Shown piece by piece: positions 44,737 to 56,608 of a DNA stretch of 64,000 nt. The notes beneath the pieces are model-generated. The model did no database searches. It was not told the origin of the DNA and was given only the letters and a program-made list of their open reading frames with translations. The DNA comes from Hexactinellida sp. DTS-2022 (lineage: Eukaryota > Porifera > Hexactinellida): positions 7,564,001 through 7,628,000 of the forward strand of contig JAPNXP010000002.1 in the NCBI GenBank assembly GCA_028753945.1. Reading direction: 5' to 3'. Made by a program: the position numbers and the translations under genes. Positions within the stretch are counted from its first letter, which is position 1; every line of letters begins with the position of its first letter.

Positions 44737-44830
44737 CCTTCCGTATCCTCTCCCAGAACAGAGTTATATTTACTAAGAACTGAAATTTTCAGGACAGGTG
44801 TTTCATGGGTTACAGATATGCACCTGGGGT
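44641..44830. repeat. Dispersed repeat, copy 1 (copy 2 at 59275-59410)
   Basis: Starts TACTGTGCGGACTATACTAT, contains GTGGCCCAGT, an (ATT)n tract at 44699-44736, CCTTCCGTA and ACAGAACAGAGTT. The second copy lacks the long (ATT)n tract. Confidence 0.7.
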
Positions 44831-45028
44831 CACGATCTTTTATAACATTTTTTTGACACATTTTTAAACCTGTTTAATATTAGAAAAGGAACAATAATTG
44901 GAGCCCGAATATTTAATTTATTTGCATTCTATAGAGAATTAAATTCTACACCTTTTCTCAGTGCAGGTATTTTCAAACTGGGCTTCGTTTGTGCCACCAT
45001 TGAGTTGCAAATTTCCTTTGTTTATTAA

Positions 45029-45748
45029 GGTTAAATTACGGCAGATTCATGTAAAAAAACACATAAATTTCGTTTTGAAGTAAGATGTTTAATTTTCACA
45101 TATATAATAGAAGACATTATAGCTATATCGAAACTGAAAACGAAATCGAATTATTTTGAATAAATTCGATTTTATGGGGCGTGCAGTTTTATGGTAATAC
45201 AAAAGTCCCATAGGGGGATTTCTTCAGACTCCACCTGATAAGTGTGTCGATCTCAAGATCATTATTAGCTAAAGACATATTATGTGCGATATATCACATA
45301 GATCATCGTTATATGCTGTAGGTGACTGGTTTAGAATTTTGATTTGACCTAAATAAAAAAAGTTGCGACCTTTTGAACTAAAGAAATCATTAAAAAGGTC
45401 ATGTTTTTTATGAGATATTTGATAAAATGTTTGAAAAATAATTTCAGAGTCATAATTCAAAAATGTAAACCGACTACCAACTCCGTACGCTTATAATCTT
45501 TCAATATTGATTCTGATAACAAACATTGATGGCCGCATTGCCAAATTACACTATAATATCGACCACCACTTTTTGAAATCGCCCTATGGGAGATTTGTAT
45601 TAGCCAAATATTGAAACCGACAAAAAATAAAAAGTATAATATATTGAGACATTTTCTTTTTTGTTTATTGCTTTGTATCGTACCTTGATCTATTTCTAAC
45701 AATTACAGATTAATACAAGAGATTTCATTCCCGTGGGGTAATTTAACC
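45029..45748. mobile_element. TTAA-flanked 720-bp element, copy 1
   Basis: Ends GGTTAAATTACGGCAGATTC and GTGGGGTAATTTAACC between TTAA sites (45025-45028, 45749-45752). Noncoding; short minus-strand frames inside are accidental. TTAA targeting recalls piggyBac or Kolobok elements. Confidence 0.85.
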
Positions 45749-45884
45749 TTAACACTTCAGTTCTATTAAAAGTGTTAAATCTAATTCCATTGTTTCAACT
45801 TGTAATAATTATATTGATTTAACTTGTTAAATCTTACTCTTTTGTTTCAACTTGCGATAAATATATTGATTTAACTTATACATT

Positions 45885-46000
45885 CCAGCTGGTTTCTATT
45901 TAATTGTAGTATTACTATACAATGGATTAAATTAAATAAAATAATATATGGAATTTGTTGACTTTACTCAACTCACCGTGGATAACATTGCTAAAATAAA
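45885..46000 (+). repeat. Dispersed repeat (inverted copy at 63668-63790)
   Basis: CCAGCTGGTTTCTATTTAAT, ACAATGGATT and TCACCGTGGATAACATTG match the complement of 63668-63790. Confidence 0.8.
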
Positions 46001-46050
46001 TAACTGATAATATAATTTATTATCAATACATAATGAATGAATAGCATTAA

Positions 46051-46770
46051 GGTTAAATTACGGCAGATTCACCCCAAAAAACACATGAATTTAGTTTTGA
46101 TGGTGGGAGTTTGAATTTCACATATATGATGGAAGTCATTATAGCTATATCGAAACTGAAAACGAAATCTAATTATCTTCTATAAATTCGAAATTATTGG
46201 GCTTGCAGTATTATGCTAATACAAAAGTCCCATAGGGGGATTTTTTCAGACTCCACCTGATAAGTGTGTAGTTTGCAAGATCATTATTTGCTAAAGACCT
46301 GTACTGTGTGATCTATCAGAAAGATCATCGTTATGGGCGGTTGGTGAGTGGTTTAGAATTTTGATAAGATCTAAATAAAAAATATTGCGACCTTTTGAAA
46401 CCAAAAAATGAATAAAAAGGTCATCTTTTCATGCGAAATTTGATAAAATGCTTGATAAAAATTATTCCAAGTCATAATTTAAAAATGTAAACCGTCTACC
46501 AACTCCTTACGCTTATAATCTTTAAATATTGATTCTGATAACAAACATTGATGGCCGCATTGCCAAATTACCGCATAATATCTACCACCACTTTTGGAAA
46601 TCGCCCTATGGGAGATTTGTATTAGCCAAATTTTGAAACCGACAAAAAATAAAAAGTATAATAGATAGGGACATTTTCTTTTTGGTTTATTGATTTGTAT
46701 CGTATAGGTATATATTTCTCACAATTACAGATTAATACAAGAACTTTCATTCACGTGGGGTAATTTAACC
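46051..46770. mobile_element. TTAA-flanked 720-bp element, copy 2
   Basis: Same length and orientation as copy 1, TTAA at 46047-46050 and 46771-46774. The two copies differ by scattered substitutions. Confidence 0.88.
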
Positions 46771-46774
46771 TTAA

Positions 46775-47770
46775 ACTAAAGATGGTTTATGGAGAAACAA
46801 ACTTCAAATTTATCCACCGTTCCTTGTGACTCGGACCAATTAACAAATAATGATGATACACGGAAAATTAAAAAGTTCAAATCGAATCGGTTGACCAAAT
46901 AGTATTATTCGGTTTACCGAATAGTACAATTTGTCAACCGAATACTAACATATATTCAACAAAATATCATTATCAGGTGAATCAAATACTTGTATTTGTA
47001 GACATGGATATATGTTCGTTCCAAAATGACAAATAATACTGAGTTACGGTAAGCTACCGATTCTTAGCTGATCGGCAAGCAACTATTCGGTCAACTATTC
47101 GGTATCAACCTTGCAAATTTCTAATATGAATGTTTATTGTTGTTGTTTATATAATAGGAAACAAATAAATAATACACATTATAATAGTGAGTATATAACT
47201 AATCTTTTTTAATTCGTACTTCTTCTAAATTGGGTCTGTCTAAAATCTGCACTAACGACCGGCCAGCTAAGCTAGATAAAATACCGCCCGCTATAAACCA
47301 AATGTATCTCCCGTATGACATGCCCACCGGCATTGTTGTCACTTGGTAAAAAGTTTGTTGTACTGCCGGATTATTTTCACTCTACTCCTCTTTGTTTTAC
47401 GTACCGCGATTTCGTAGTCTATCTCTTTTCCAATAGGTGTTTTTATGATAAATAGTTCTATTCCGATACTAAATAGGAAACAAAGTGTATATGCTCTTCT
47501 TACGCAGGCGGTCTCCCAATTGCTCATATAATATACAATCTAGCTATAGGGATACAGAAACAGGGGATGCCGGTTATAAAAATAATTTCTGTAAAACGGT
47601 TATATTGAATAGTAGGGAATAATAACTAACAATCAAAAATTGATACTATAAATAAATTTATCTAAGTAGAATAACCTAACAAAACTATCAAAAGATTACA
47701 AGTACTACAATAATGTATTATATAAATGATTTAACAAAAATCTACTTTTACACATACAAAAATACAATAA
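46775..47770. other. Stretch with one short unrecognised minus-strand frame
   Basis: Contains the palindrome-rich GTTGACCAAATAG/CTATTCGGT motifs near 46900-47110, a family A remnant at about 47125-47165 and a 62-aa minus-strand frame (47527-47339) with a hydrophobic segment that I cannot assign. Confidence 0.4.
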
Positions 47771-49071
47771 CAAAGTGACTAAGAACAATTACACCCGGGG
47801 CATATCCACAAATCATCTACTCCATAACAAACTATAATAACATTGATGTTCCTCAAACATTGGTCATGGTACCAACCATCACAAATATCACAACATAGCC
47901 ATTCCACAAATACACTAACATCTTTAAAAAACACTACCACCCGCATTGTTTAATATACCACTTTCTTCAGTACCTCCACTAATTTTACATTGTACATCCA
48001 TATCCGGTGTCACTCTTGTTGCTATGGAATAGGCCCCGCTCTTATAGGTTACGCCCACGCTTTCGGGAGCGTTTGGCTTGTTTCAGAGCCCACCTAGGCT
48101 TCGTATTCTTTTCACAACTTATACTATTATAAATTCTCGCATTATCAAACTCTTTTACTAATTTATCTATTAAAATATAGCTGTTCAGTCCTAAATAATC
48201 GATTATACTTTCAATGCCAGCTACTCCTTCGTTGAAACGAAGGATACCTAAACTACAACCCAAATTCATCAAACTCAATTCAACCGGCTTTGTTTTGCTT
48301 ATACACTCCCAAATCATCCCATTAAGGTTCTCATTTAGATTTGAGGTGTTTCCACCTTGAACTTTCTCGAAAAATGAAACCGCAAAGTATGGACCTAAGA
48401 TATCTAAAATACGATCCTTACAGGCTGTACTGATGCACCTGGGATGTTTTGGGATTATATCTTTCAAAGCTAAGGCTTTCTGATACATGCAAAAGGATTC
48501 AGCACCCTTATTCCAGTATTTATGCATATCATGACAATTATCATCATTAGCAGCTGAATGATAAACAATTCCCAACAATGCATCACGGAATCAATTAGAT
48601 CACCACCAATTCACATCTTTACAACAACCACATAAAAAGAACTTTTCTTATCAATTATGTTATCTGGTAGAAGATTTATTTCAATAGTTAAATCTCCAAT
48701 ATCTTCACTATTCCCCCAACTAACTCTCCCTTTTTTCAAATCCCTAAGCGTAGATGGGCGATATTGTTCACTAACGGTTTTATCTGCGCTTCCGTTTTAC
48801 ATTGTCCTAATTCGTGCTGCAATAAGGTTTTTTGAGATGCAATAAATTATTTTTGTTTCTCTACTAAATGTATTCTTACACGCTTCTGAACATGGCTCAG
48901 ACATTCCTCCCGCCTTATTATTATATTAAATTCTCCATAAATATTATTTTCTGCTAATATATTTATACTTTTATCGTCCCCATCGGCAATGACTGTGGAA
49001 TAAATTAATTTTTGTTCAATTGACTTCCTAAAATAACTGGTGCTGATTTTGACTCCAGCGAAACTGAACTA

Positions 49072-49331
49072 CCGTATTTTCCCGAATAAAAGCCCCGGCA
49101 CTTATTGTTTTCGTGGGACAAAATTGACCTGAAATTTTTGTGAAAAATCCAGAATATATTATCTAGGTCGGTTCTAATGGTTTCTTCCAACAGTATACCT
49201 ACCGAAATTGCCAAAATCAATGGAATTACATTACAGTGATCAACTAATGTATATAAATTTTATCATACCAATCTCATTTTTATTGTCCCGGCGCTTATTC
49301 AAGCCCCCGGCGCTTATTCGGGAAAATACGG
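49072..49331. mobile_element. TA-flanked MITE in the Mutator-like pseudogene
   Basis: 260 bp, ends CCGTATTTTCCCGAATAAAA and complement CCGTATTTTCCCGAATAAGC, TA on both sides. The GGCGCTTATT motif repeats inside. Confidence 0.9.
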
Positions 49332-49820
49332 TATATTTGCCATACTCTTTGGCCTGGCATTTAGATTCATGGATTTCCTACCATATTTTATATTCAGCTA
49401 AATCTATTCGGTTTTCCCTAAGAGCTTGTTGCTTCTCAATACACTTTTTACAATTATTGCATGCAATTTCATAGTTAGTACTTTCCCATTTCCGACGGAA
49501 ATAGCTCGAGCTACGCAGTATCTAGAAAATCCCCCGCCCGATTTGCCCCCCTTTTTTGATAGGCACCGTCATATGATACTGTAACCTCTAAAAATTCTGA
49601 TTCGGGCGTATTGTGTATACTTCTCAGCTCTAGGGCTGCCCGCATACAACTAGCTTGTGCTATATCCGTGCAAACTTTAGATAAATAATCCTGAACCTTG
49701 TAAAATGCTCTATTTGACAACGTCGAAGGTATACCAATGAATGTATTTAAGAAATCAAGTCCCGACTTACCAATGCCAACTAATCTATCACCTAAATTTT
49801 GTAAATATTATTGCCATACT

Positions 49821-50741
49821 TTATTGTATTATCTGTGTCGGGATGGGGACTATTCTGAGGGAGAGTATAGAAAGGGACAGCTTCAAAACATTCATCACAG
49901 ACAATAAAATAATGCAAGGCCAGTCCATGACTATACGACGTTCGATGAAAGATAGCCGACTTTTACCACAAAACTTACAAACATAAATATCTGCTAGTGC
50001 TCCCTCCAAAATACCTATATCCACTAATCCATTCCCTACTACCTTAGATAAATTTTGATTTTCAGCCCTATACTTTCCGACAACAAAAATTTGAATTTCT
50101 TCAAAAGAAAGGTCTTCAACGATGACCCGGGAGATTTTTGATTGGGCCGTTGTAAACTTAGGCTGATCTTCCGGAAACGGAGTACCTTGATGTTCTTGGC
50201 TATCCAAAAATGATGTAATCTCGTTTTGGGTCACCTCAGAAACTCTGGGGACCTTAGCGGATAGCTCAAGAACATCTAGTGACTCCGTTACACTAGTTTG
50301 GCTGCTACTGGTTAGAACGGGAGGGTACTCAGGAGCTAAGGCCGCCTTTTCGCGATTTATGTGTACACCGAATTTACGAGGACACTTTTTATAGCCAACA
50401 AGAACTCTACGCTTATATTTTTTATGTAAGGGAGTGGCAGGCGATGAAAAGACAAAGTTACCTTCACTAGTAGCTCCAAAATCAAAGCTCTTCGGCAGTT
50501 CTAAATCTTCATCAGAACTAGAATTCAAATCCTTTAATGGAGGTCCCGGGTTTATCTCGACTCCACCAACAATCAATAACAGAATTATCACTGCCGCTAT
50601 AAGAATTGTGGATATGCCCCACAAGATGTCCAATGTCTGAACAACACTTACATTCATCTTTGGAAAAGAAATATTTGAAGACAACTTCACTGTTCCACTC
50701 CAATTTCCAATCCGGCCTCGCCAAGCCTCGAGTGAAATCAT
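49821..50741 (-). CDS. N-terminal 306-aa frame with transmembrane segment and 2A-like NPGP motif
   Basis: The 5' open part of the Mutator-like pseudogene. Residues 34-58 are strongly hydrophobic (ILIAAVIILLLIV) and run straight into GGVEINPGP (N64, P65, G66, P67), which matches the 2A ribosome-skipping consensus D-[VI]-E-x-N-P-G-P except that the Asp is Gly. A second ATG at residue 29 would make the hydrophobic segment N-terminal, as in signal-like 2A leaders known from sea urchin and other invertebrate proteins. The rest is acidic, Ser-rich and apparently unstructured (SSSDEDLELP), then a CxxC pair (CKFC). The last 30 residues are a frameshift product. If skipping worked, the leader would separate from the transposase. 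This is inferred from motif only. Confidence 0.6.
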   Translation of the reverse strand: MISLEAWRGRIGNWSGTVKLSSNISFPKMNVSVVQTLDILWGISTILIAAVIILLLIVGGVEINPGPPLKDLNSSSDEDLELPKSFDFGATSEGNFVFSSPATPLHKKYKRRVLVGYKKCPRKFGVHINREKAALAPEYPPVLTSSSQTSVTESLDVLELSAKVPRVSEVTQNEITSFLDSQEHQGTPFPEDQPKFTTAQSKISRVIVEDLSFEEIQIFVVGKYRAENQNLSKVVGNGLVDIGILEGALADIYVCKFCGKSRLSFIERRIVMDWPCIILLSVMNVLKLSLSILSLRIVPIPTQIIQ

Positions 50742-50789
50742 TATCAGTTGTTCAAATAGAATAAGGCCCCACTATACTCAAGAATGAAA

Positions 50790-51900
50790 TTGAGATTAGT
50801 GCGTCTTTGGATAGTAACCTGTAAAGTACACCAGTGTACAAAACTTCAGGTGAATCAGAACAATAATTTTATTGTAGCGACCATTTTAGAGATTAGGAAT
50901 GTGTACATCATCATCAAAAGGTCAATTTTAAAACGTCGTCCAATGTTCTTTAGTCTAGATTTTGTAAATTTGTTCCAAATTGGTTAGAACCAAGTGGAGA
51001 TAACAGAGTACATATCTGGTTTTAGAGAAACACGAATATCTAACATTTTGGATAAAAACCTTCGGAGTTACAACACTTTGAAGTCAAAATTCAACCTCAA
51101 AACGTCAATAATTCGTAATTTGGGAGTCGAGGTGTGACTTCAAAGGGATGTAACTCTGAAGGTTTCCAAGTGAAGTCTTAGTTTTTCGTGTTTCAATAAA
51201 ACTACATATGATATCAGTTGTTTACACTTGGTTTCAACCAAATTGGAGTAAAATTGCGAAATCTAGACTAAAGAACATTTACTTTTTATTCACATTTCCC
51301 ACTATTTTGAATAAAATCAGGCAAATTTATAGGATTGCAACCATTAGGATAATTGATTCAATAATTCTGCATATGACATTGTAATAATATGGAGATGTGT
51401 TTAGGAATTTAGTGCTAAGCTCTAGAGTTTATGGTTCTCGAGATATAAATTTGCTAAATCATCAAAAATGGGCACATTTTATGCCCATATATGGTCATTT
51501 GAAAAACTTTGCGAGTTAGGGTCATAAAATGTATTATGGAGGGATAGGAAACCGGGTATTGCGAGCATTTTGCAATAAAAATTTGCTTTATTGGTCAACG
51601 GGTTTCTGAGATTCAAAATTGAAATGTGAAAGGACCACCCAATGAGCTTAAGGTCAGAAAGGTATAATTGCTAGAGCTTTCACAGTTTTTATCCAAATTG
51701 TTTGAAACAAAGTGTAAACTAATGAATATATATTTAATTTGGGAATGACACTTGATCTAAACTTTACAATATGTACTTTCAGAGTTCCAGCCCTTTGAAG
51801 TCAGACTTGGCACATTACCAGTACAAAACTGACTGCAAATGACAATAAATCGGAATTTTTATATTTAAATGTTGAAAATTTTGTTTTACACCCTAAATAT
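50790..51900 (-). mobile_element. Diverged relative of the 42032-43412 element
   Basis: Noncoding. The segment 51330-51560 matches the complement of 42440-42600 at about two thirds of positions by eye. Ends are not resolved. Confidence 0.45.
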
Positions 51901-52322
51901 ATATGAAAATATACTAATGTAGGAATAACAATGAAATTGAACTAACAATATGGCTGTGCCAGCCTACAAACTTTTAAACCCATCTGAAAATGTCACCCTC
52001 CATGATGTCCATCACATTCCCGGATCTTATAAAGGTCGCTACAGCAAAACTATTGCTCAGATTCACTTGAAATTTGAAATTTAGGTATACTTTAGGAGGT
52101 ACTATCCAAAAACAATCAGATCTCAATTTATCTGACAACCATTGTGGGGCCGTAATTTAAACTTTCGTCCGAAATTGGCTATATAACAGAGAATTCCTGG
52201 TTTACAGAGCCCTACTGACTTCAAATCTACTCAGAATTCAAAAAAAATTTGTCAGATTATCTTCCAGTGTGAAACAAACACGAAAACGTATTTAACTCAA
52301 TTTCCCATTTGCAGTATAGTGC

Positions 52323-52446
52323 GGCCTTTTAATTGTTTTACCCAAACATATTGGAGTTCTCTTAGAACCTCCGCATATCGGGGCACTCCCTCGTTTCGGT
52401 GCTCTGAGCGCTTGGACGGATGTGCGCCGATACACGGGTATCCACA
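52323..52446 (-). mobile_element. Fragment of the 4121-4645 MITE family
   Basis: The complement gives CATCCGTCCAAGCGCTCAGA, AACGAGGGAGTGCCCCGATA and TTCTAAGAGAACTCCAATAT, as in the left 110 bp of 4121-4645. Confidence 0.75.
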
Positions 52447-52484
52447 ATAGTGTTAATGGTGCGGACATCTGATTTGAGGCCAAA

Positions 52485-52870
52485 TTATCACTATATCCAA
52501 TATATCACTATACCCATTATATCACTATATCCACTGGATCACCGCATCTAATATATGACTGTATACATTGTCACTACTTATATTCTGAAAAGAATAAACA
52601 AATTCCTTTTCAAATTCAAGTGTTAACGATATTTATACTGTAAAATATGAAATAATGGGGCCCAAGGCAGGTCTAAATTCCAATATTGTTGTGTAATCTG
52701 TACACAAATTATCACTACGTATATCCAATAATGATATCACTATAACCAATAAAATTTGTATGGGATTTGCTCGGGGAAGTACATAATGCTGCAAAATTAT
52801 CACTATAACATCCAATATATCATTATATCCAATATCACTATATACAATATCACTATATCTATTTTGTACT
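52485..52870. repeat. Loose minisatellite TATCACTATATCCAA
   Basis: The motif TATCACTATATCCAAT and variants recur in two clusters (52485-52560, 52790-52865) with a less regular middle. The stretch 52871-53500 shows no feature. Confidence 0.6.
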
Positions 52871-53501
52871 GTATAATCTAATTACTGTGGTAATGTCATT
52901 ACAGTGTCAGCTAATTTCGCCAGCATGTTACCGAAATCTTCAATCTCTGGATTAAATTTCTTTACCGCATCATTCAAAGACTATACTCCAATATTTGTTT
53001 AGACTGTGAATTCAGGCTTTTCTTCAACAATCCACCTTAGATTTCAATAATATGGAACAGAGAATGATACTGGAGATTGATGAAGTCCATGTGAAATCGG
53101 AGTATACCTATAAAGATGGAAAGATTATCGGATCATCTATGCAACCAGACAATCTTACGAAAACAGTTTTCGCGATAATCGTTTTGCTACTTCCTGATTA
53201 GTGAACTACTATAACGACTAGTAAACAAAGAACACAATTGAGGATATTAGAAATATAAAGTAATACAAACGCTAGGTGAATTACTAACACTGTCACCTAA
53301 AGTAGTATATATAAGTGAACTGTATTAATTATAGCTAATCCTATATAACTAGCTCCTAAGGTGAACTAACTGGGAGGTGAATAACTCATAACATAAACTA
53401 CACCTTATCAGGAGCGTGTCAAGGACTGTCTTCTGATATGTTAAGTTCAAACTTTGCAAAGGTTTAAAGAGTAATTGCAAAAAAAATGATCAACTCATTT
53501 A

Positions 53502-54607
53502 TCAAGAACACTTGTCACAGGTGAAAGAACCAGCTGACACAGTATCGTAGTCTACATCAGCAAAGTAGCAATGTAGCCAGTCTGAGCAGACATCACAGCA
53601 TACCCATTTCGACTCTATCTTCTTCCCATATCGTCTGAGTGCTACTGGGTCCGGCTCTCTCTTATTGCATATGACACATAGTGTTGTCGACTCATCTGCA
53701 CTACTAGAAGCATCACCAGAAGACTGACTAGAGCCAGAAGGTGTACTACGTTCATTGAGTTTTCTCTTCCCGCCTGTAGAAACTCCTCTCGCCTGTCTAT
53801 CCCGTTCTCGGGTGCGCCCACGCATCTTGCCTTGTGTGTTCTAAGCTCCATAACGTCCTCCTCTATAGCTACCCCCGCCTTCTGATTTCAGCAGTGCCTT
53901 CTCTCAGTACTGCTTGACTAGCTTCATTCTTCTCTTTCGTCGTTGGAAATATGACTTCCTCTTTAGAGGTGCGGGAAGATTCCAGCTTATGTACTCGATT
54001 GGAAATAGACTTGTAGACCTGAAGAGAAGCAGCCAGTCCAAGGTCATACATTATACTGAAGAGGGATAGTTCCCCCTCGTTAAAGTTTAGGACAGAGATG
54101 ACAGTGCTTATCCTGATAGATTGAGGAGACACATAGTTTTTCTTGGAACAAAGACACCATATCATGTTGTGCAGGGATTCGTTTGCATTTTGAGTTATAC
54201 CTAGCGTCAGATGGCTACAGAATTCAGTCGTACCATAAGTATTGGGGCTTCTTGTACCTTCTGGATGTCCATGGTTGTGAAGGTAGTCAAAGTAGCCGGT
54301 GTTGTGGAGGTAGATGGTTTAATCCATCGACACGATGTGTTCTCCGGACAGCCAGAATGATTTCCTGCAGCATAATCGAGGAGAAGGCGTAGAGCTCGTG
54401 ATAGGTTATCAGGTGTTGTCCCACGATTCTGTAAGATAACAGTAGAATAGTTCGCGGCGATATAGTCAGCTTTCCATTCGGGGAGCTTGTGATGTATATA
54501 AGTTTTTTCTTTGTATTAGACTTCAATTTCTTTAGGTTCCTCTTCAGACGTTTGGCAACATGCGTTAGACAATTTTCTTTCTGTACTTTCATAAGGGGAT
54601 ATATCAT
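53502..54607 (-). pseudogene. Second Mutator-like transposase remnant with C-terminal PHD finger
   Basis: Minus-strand frames: 54607-54287 starts with VQKENCLTHVAKRLKRNLKK, corresponding to C.GHVQKR. A shifted frame carries TPDNLSRALRLLLDYAAGNH, and GITQNANESLHNMIWCLC leads into frame 54165-53869 (IRISTVISVLNFNEGELSLF, IMYDLGL). This is the C-terminal half of the Mutator-like transposase domain, with its NANES box intact. Another shift leads to the frame 53825-53502, basic and Ser-rich, ending in a full PHD-type pattern: LCVICNKRE, then WVCCDVCSDWLH, then FTCDKCS. The N-terminal half with the DG.WQKRG box is absent. The arrangement transposase then PHD parallels the copy at 47779-50741, though sequence similarity is low. 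Confidence 0.8.
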
Positions 54608-54893
54608 AGTGGCTTGACAAGTGGAAAGAAGGCAATTTTTATATTTCTCAATTCAATCGTAAAGTACTTTCACGCTCTTCAGTACAACTGAAAACCTAGA
54701 AATCTGTAGTTTCGTGGTTAAATTCCATTGTGTTATATAAAATTACATCATTGTATGCATGACTCATTGAATTGGGAGGCATAAATTCTTGTTGTGAATT
54801 CATCACGCTATAGCACTTCTCAGTATTCATAAGAAACATTGAAATGACATTTTAAATTTTAATACTCGTTGGTAGGAATATATATATGTTTAT

Positions 54894-55605
54894 GGCTCTA
54901 CATAGCTCGTCGGGCCAAAATTGACGGATTGCTCATGAGAATTTTATTCTATCCATTAAAATGCTATATTTTGCTGTATATCAAGTTTCAGGAGTAACGC
55001 ATCACTAATTTTCAAGTTACAGACATTTTAAAAGTCGATCCTATATAGTCATTAATGTTAGCTTTCCATTAATGGAGATTTTAGCGGAAATCTAGCGAAA
55101 AAAGAATTTTCGGTAAGACCGTTTGAAGTCAATTTGATTCGAAATCGAGCCAACTCAATTGCAATAGTTAGTAATACTATAGAAACATAATCTCATGCAG
55201 AATAGTGAATTTTCATAGTAAACTCTTTATAATAATAGAATCCAAATTATAAGAAAGGTCAAAATATTAAGGAATTTCTAACTATAGCACGAAGACAAAG
55301 GTAAATATAGAAATTAAACACAATATATATGCGTCCGTGGTAGAGAGGATACCTAATACATTATAATAATTGCAGAAACTAGTGTTGATAAGAATGGATA
55401 ACAATTGAGTATGCTAGGTCTTACATAAATTGTGGTTAGATAAGAATCCATATTGAATAGGCTGTAATACTGAATAATTTCTTAAAATAGCTACAGTTAC
55501 ATTTCTATGATTCATAATCAATTGAAAATTGACAGTACGTAGATAACACTGTAAGAATACATAATAAAATGTTATCTCGAATCCCATGACGAGCTATGTA
55601 GAGCC
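54894..55605. mobile_element. 712-bp TIR element with 4-bp TTAT flanks
   Basis: Ends GGCTCTACATAGCTCGTC and GACGAGCTATGTAGAGCC, flanked by TTAT (54890-54893, 55606-55609). No coding sequence. The segment 54608-54893 upstream shows no feature. Confidence 0.82.
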
Positions 55606-55609
55606 TTAT

Positions 55610-56545
55610 AAGGAACTGGAATTCCCTAAATAGCTATTCTTTTCAATTTGTGATTCAAATTATCAGGAGAATTTCGGACCGGAAAATGAGTCCTTTTTAA
55701 ATTTAGTGTGGAAACTTAATGTGGGCAGTCGTGGGCAGATGTTTTGAATAATTTTATTTGTTCCTCTATATTTAATTTTTTTTGTTTTTTCGATCTATAG
55801 ACAATTACTACCAGCCCCGAGGACGTGTCTGCAATGCACAGTGGCTAGACACGGGAAATAGGCTTGATTTTCAAGTTGTACAAATCTATTCAATAATAAG
55901 CAAATTCAATGTGCACAAAGATTTGGTAACGTGACTCTTAAGAGACAGATAGATTCTTATGGATTAGTAGTTTGGCTCAAGTTAAACTACGTATATTTAT
56001 GTATTTAGTGATTATATTCCCTTAATATTCTAAATGTTGGTAATCATTTCAATTTTTTTAACCCAAATTAATAAGAAAGTTGGGAATGGGATTTAGTATG
56101 CTAAATATTAAAATTAGATTTTACTGGTTCAATTGAAAATTTTAGCTGATTTGTATTTATTTTAAGATTATTAGACAATTTAAAGCTTATGATACACTTG
56201 ACACTACAATTTATTTATTGATGCTATTTTAGTTAGAAGAGAACAAAATTAAAAGATACCTCATTGAAGATTAGTTACAGTTGCTGGCTGATAATGGTAT
56301 TAAAAATTTGAAGGTATAGTTTTGTATCTTTCATAGATTATGGCAAATATGGCAAATCCTGTTCATTCTGCGGGTTCCTCCATAAGGCCGTAATATACAT
56401 TCTAAGTTCCTTTGGAATATCTACCTCCGCCCGTGGATTCCAGTGGAGAAATCAGTTTCTATTAAATTAGTATCATTTAAAAGAACTTATGTTAGCTGAT
56501 TATTGGGGACTGTAGTAGCCTTTTCTACTAGACTGTTAAACTTCA
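55610..56545. other. Stretch without a recognised gene
   Basis: AT-rich; no sustained frame, no repeat family recognised. Confidence 0.5.
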
Positions 56546-56551
56546 AATTCA

Positions 56552-56559
56552 TATAAATA
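56552..56559 (+). promoter_or_regulatory. Possible TATA box of the small proline-rich ORF
   Basis: TATAAATA 50 bp before the ATG at 56609, in otherwise AT-rich sequence, so chance occurrence is possible. Confidence 0.3.
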
Positions 56560-56608
56560 CCTTGATTAGTGAGGTTATAAACTTATCAATTTTTATTTTT
56601 ATTCTATC

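Larger units (their letters stand above)
47779..50741 (-). pseudogene. Mutator-like transposase element gene, with 2A-like N terminus and PHD-like C terminus
   Basis: Reading 5' to 3' on the minus strand. A 306-aa frame (50741-49821) starts with a membrane segment and a 2A-like motif, followed by CKFCGKSRLS. A +1 shift gives HYFIVCDECFEAVPF. Then GLDFLNTFIGIPSTLSNRAF, VTVSYDGAYQKRG (49720-49511), IACNNCKKCIEKQQ with an in-frame stop, a MITE at 49072-49331, and VIADGDDKSI followed by ECLSHVQKR. The 178-aa frame 48578-48042 gives MHKYWNKGAESFC and NTSNLNENLNGMIWE. These blocks, in this order, are those of the Mutator-like transposase domain (S.DG.WQKRG, GDGDSKS, C.GHVQKR, NANESLNGMIW). A last shift leads to WLCCDICDGWYHDQC..WICPGCNCS, the second half of a PHD finger. 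At least five breaks are visible. Confidence 0.85.

Noticed and set aside
47339-47527. 62-aa minus-strand frame with a hydrophobic segment
   Set aside because: No recognisable domain, no flanking signals; length is within chance expectation.
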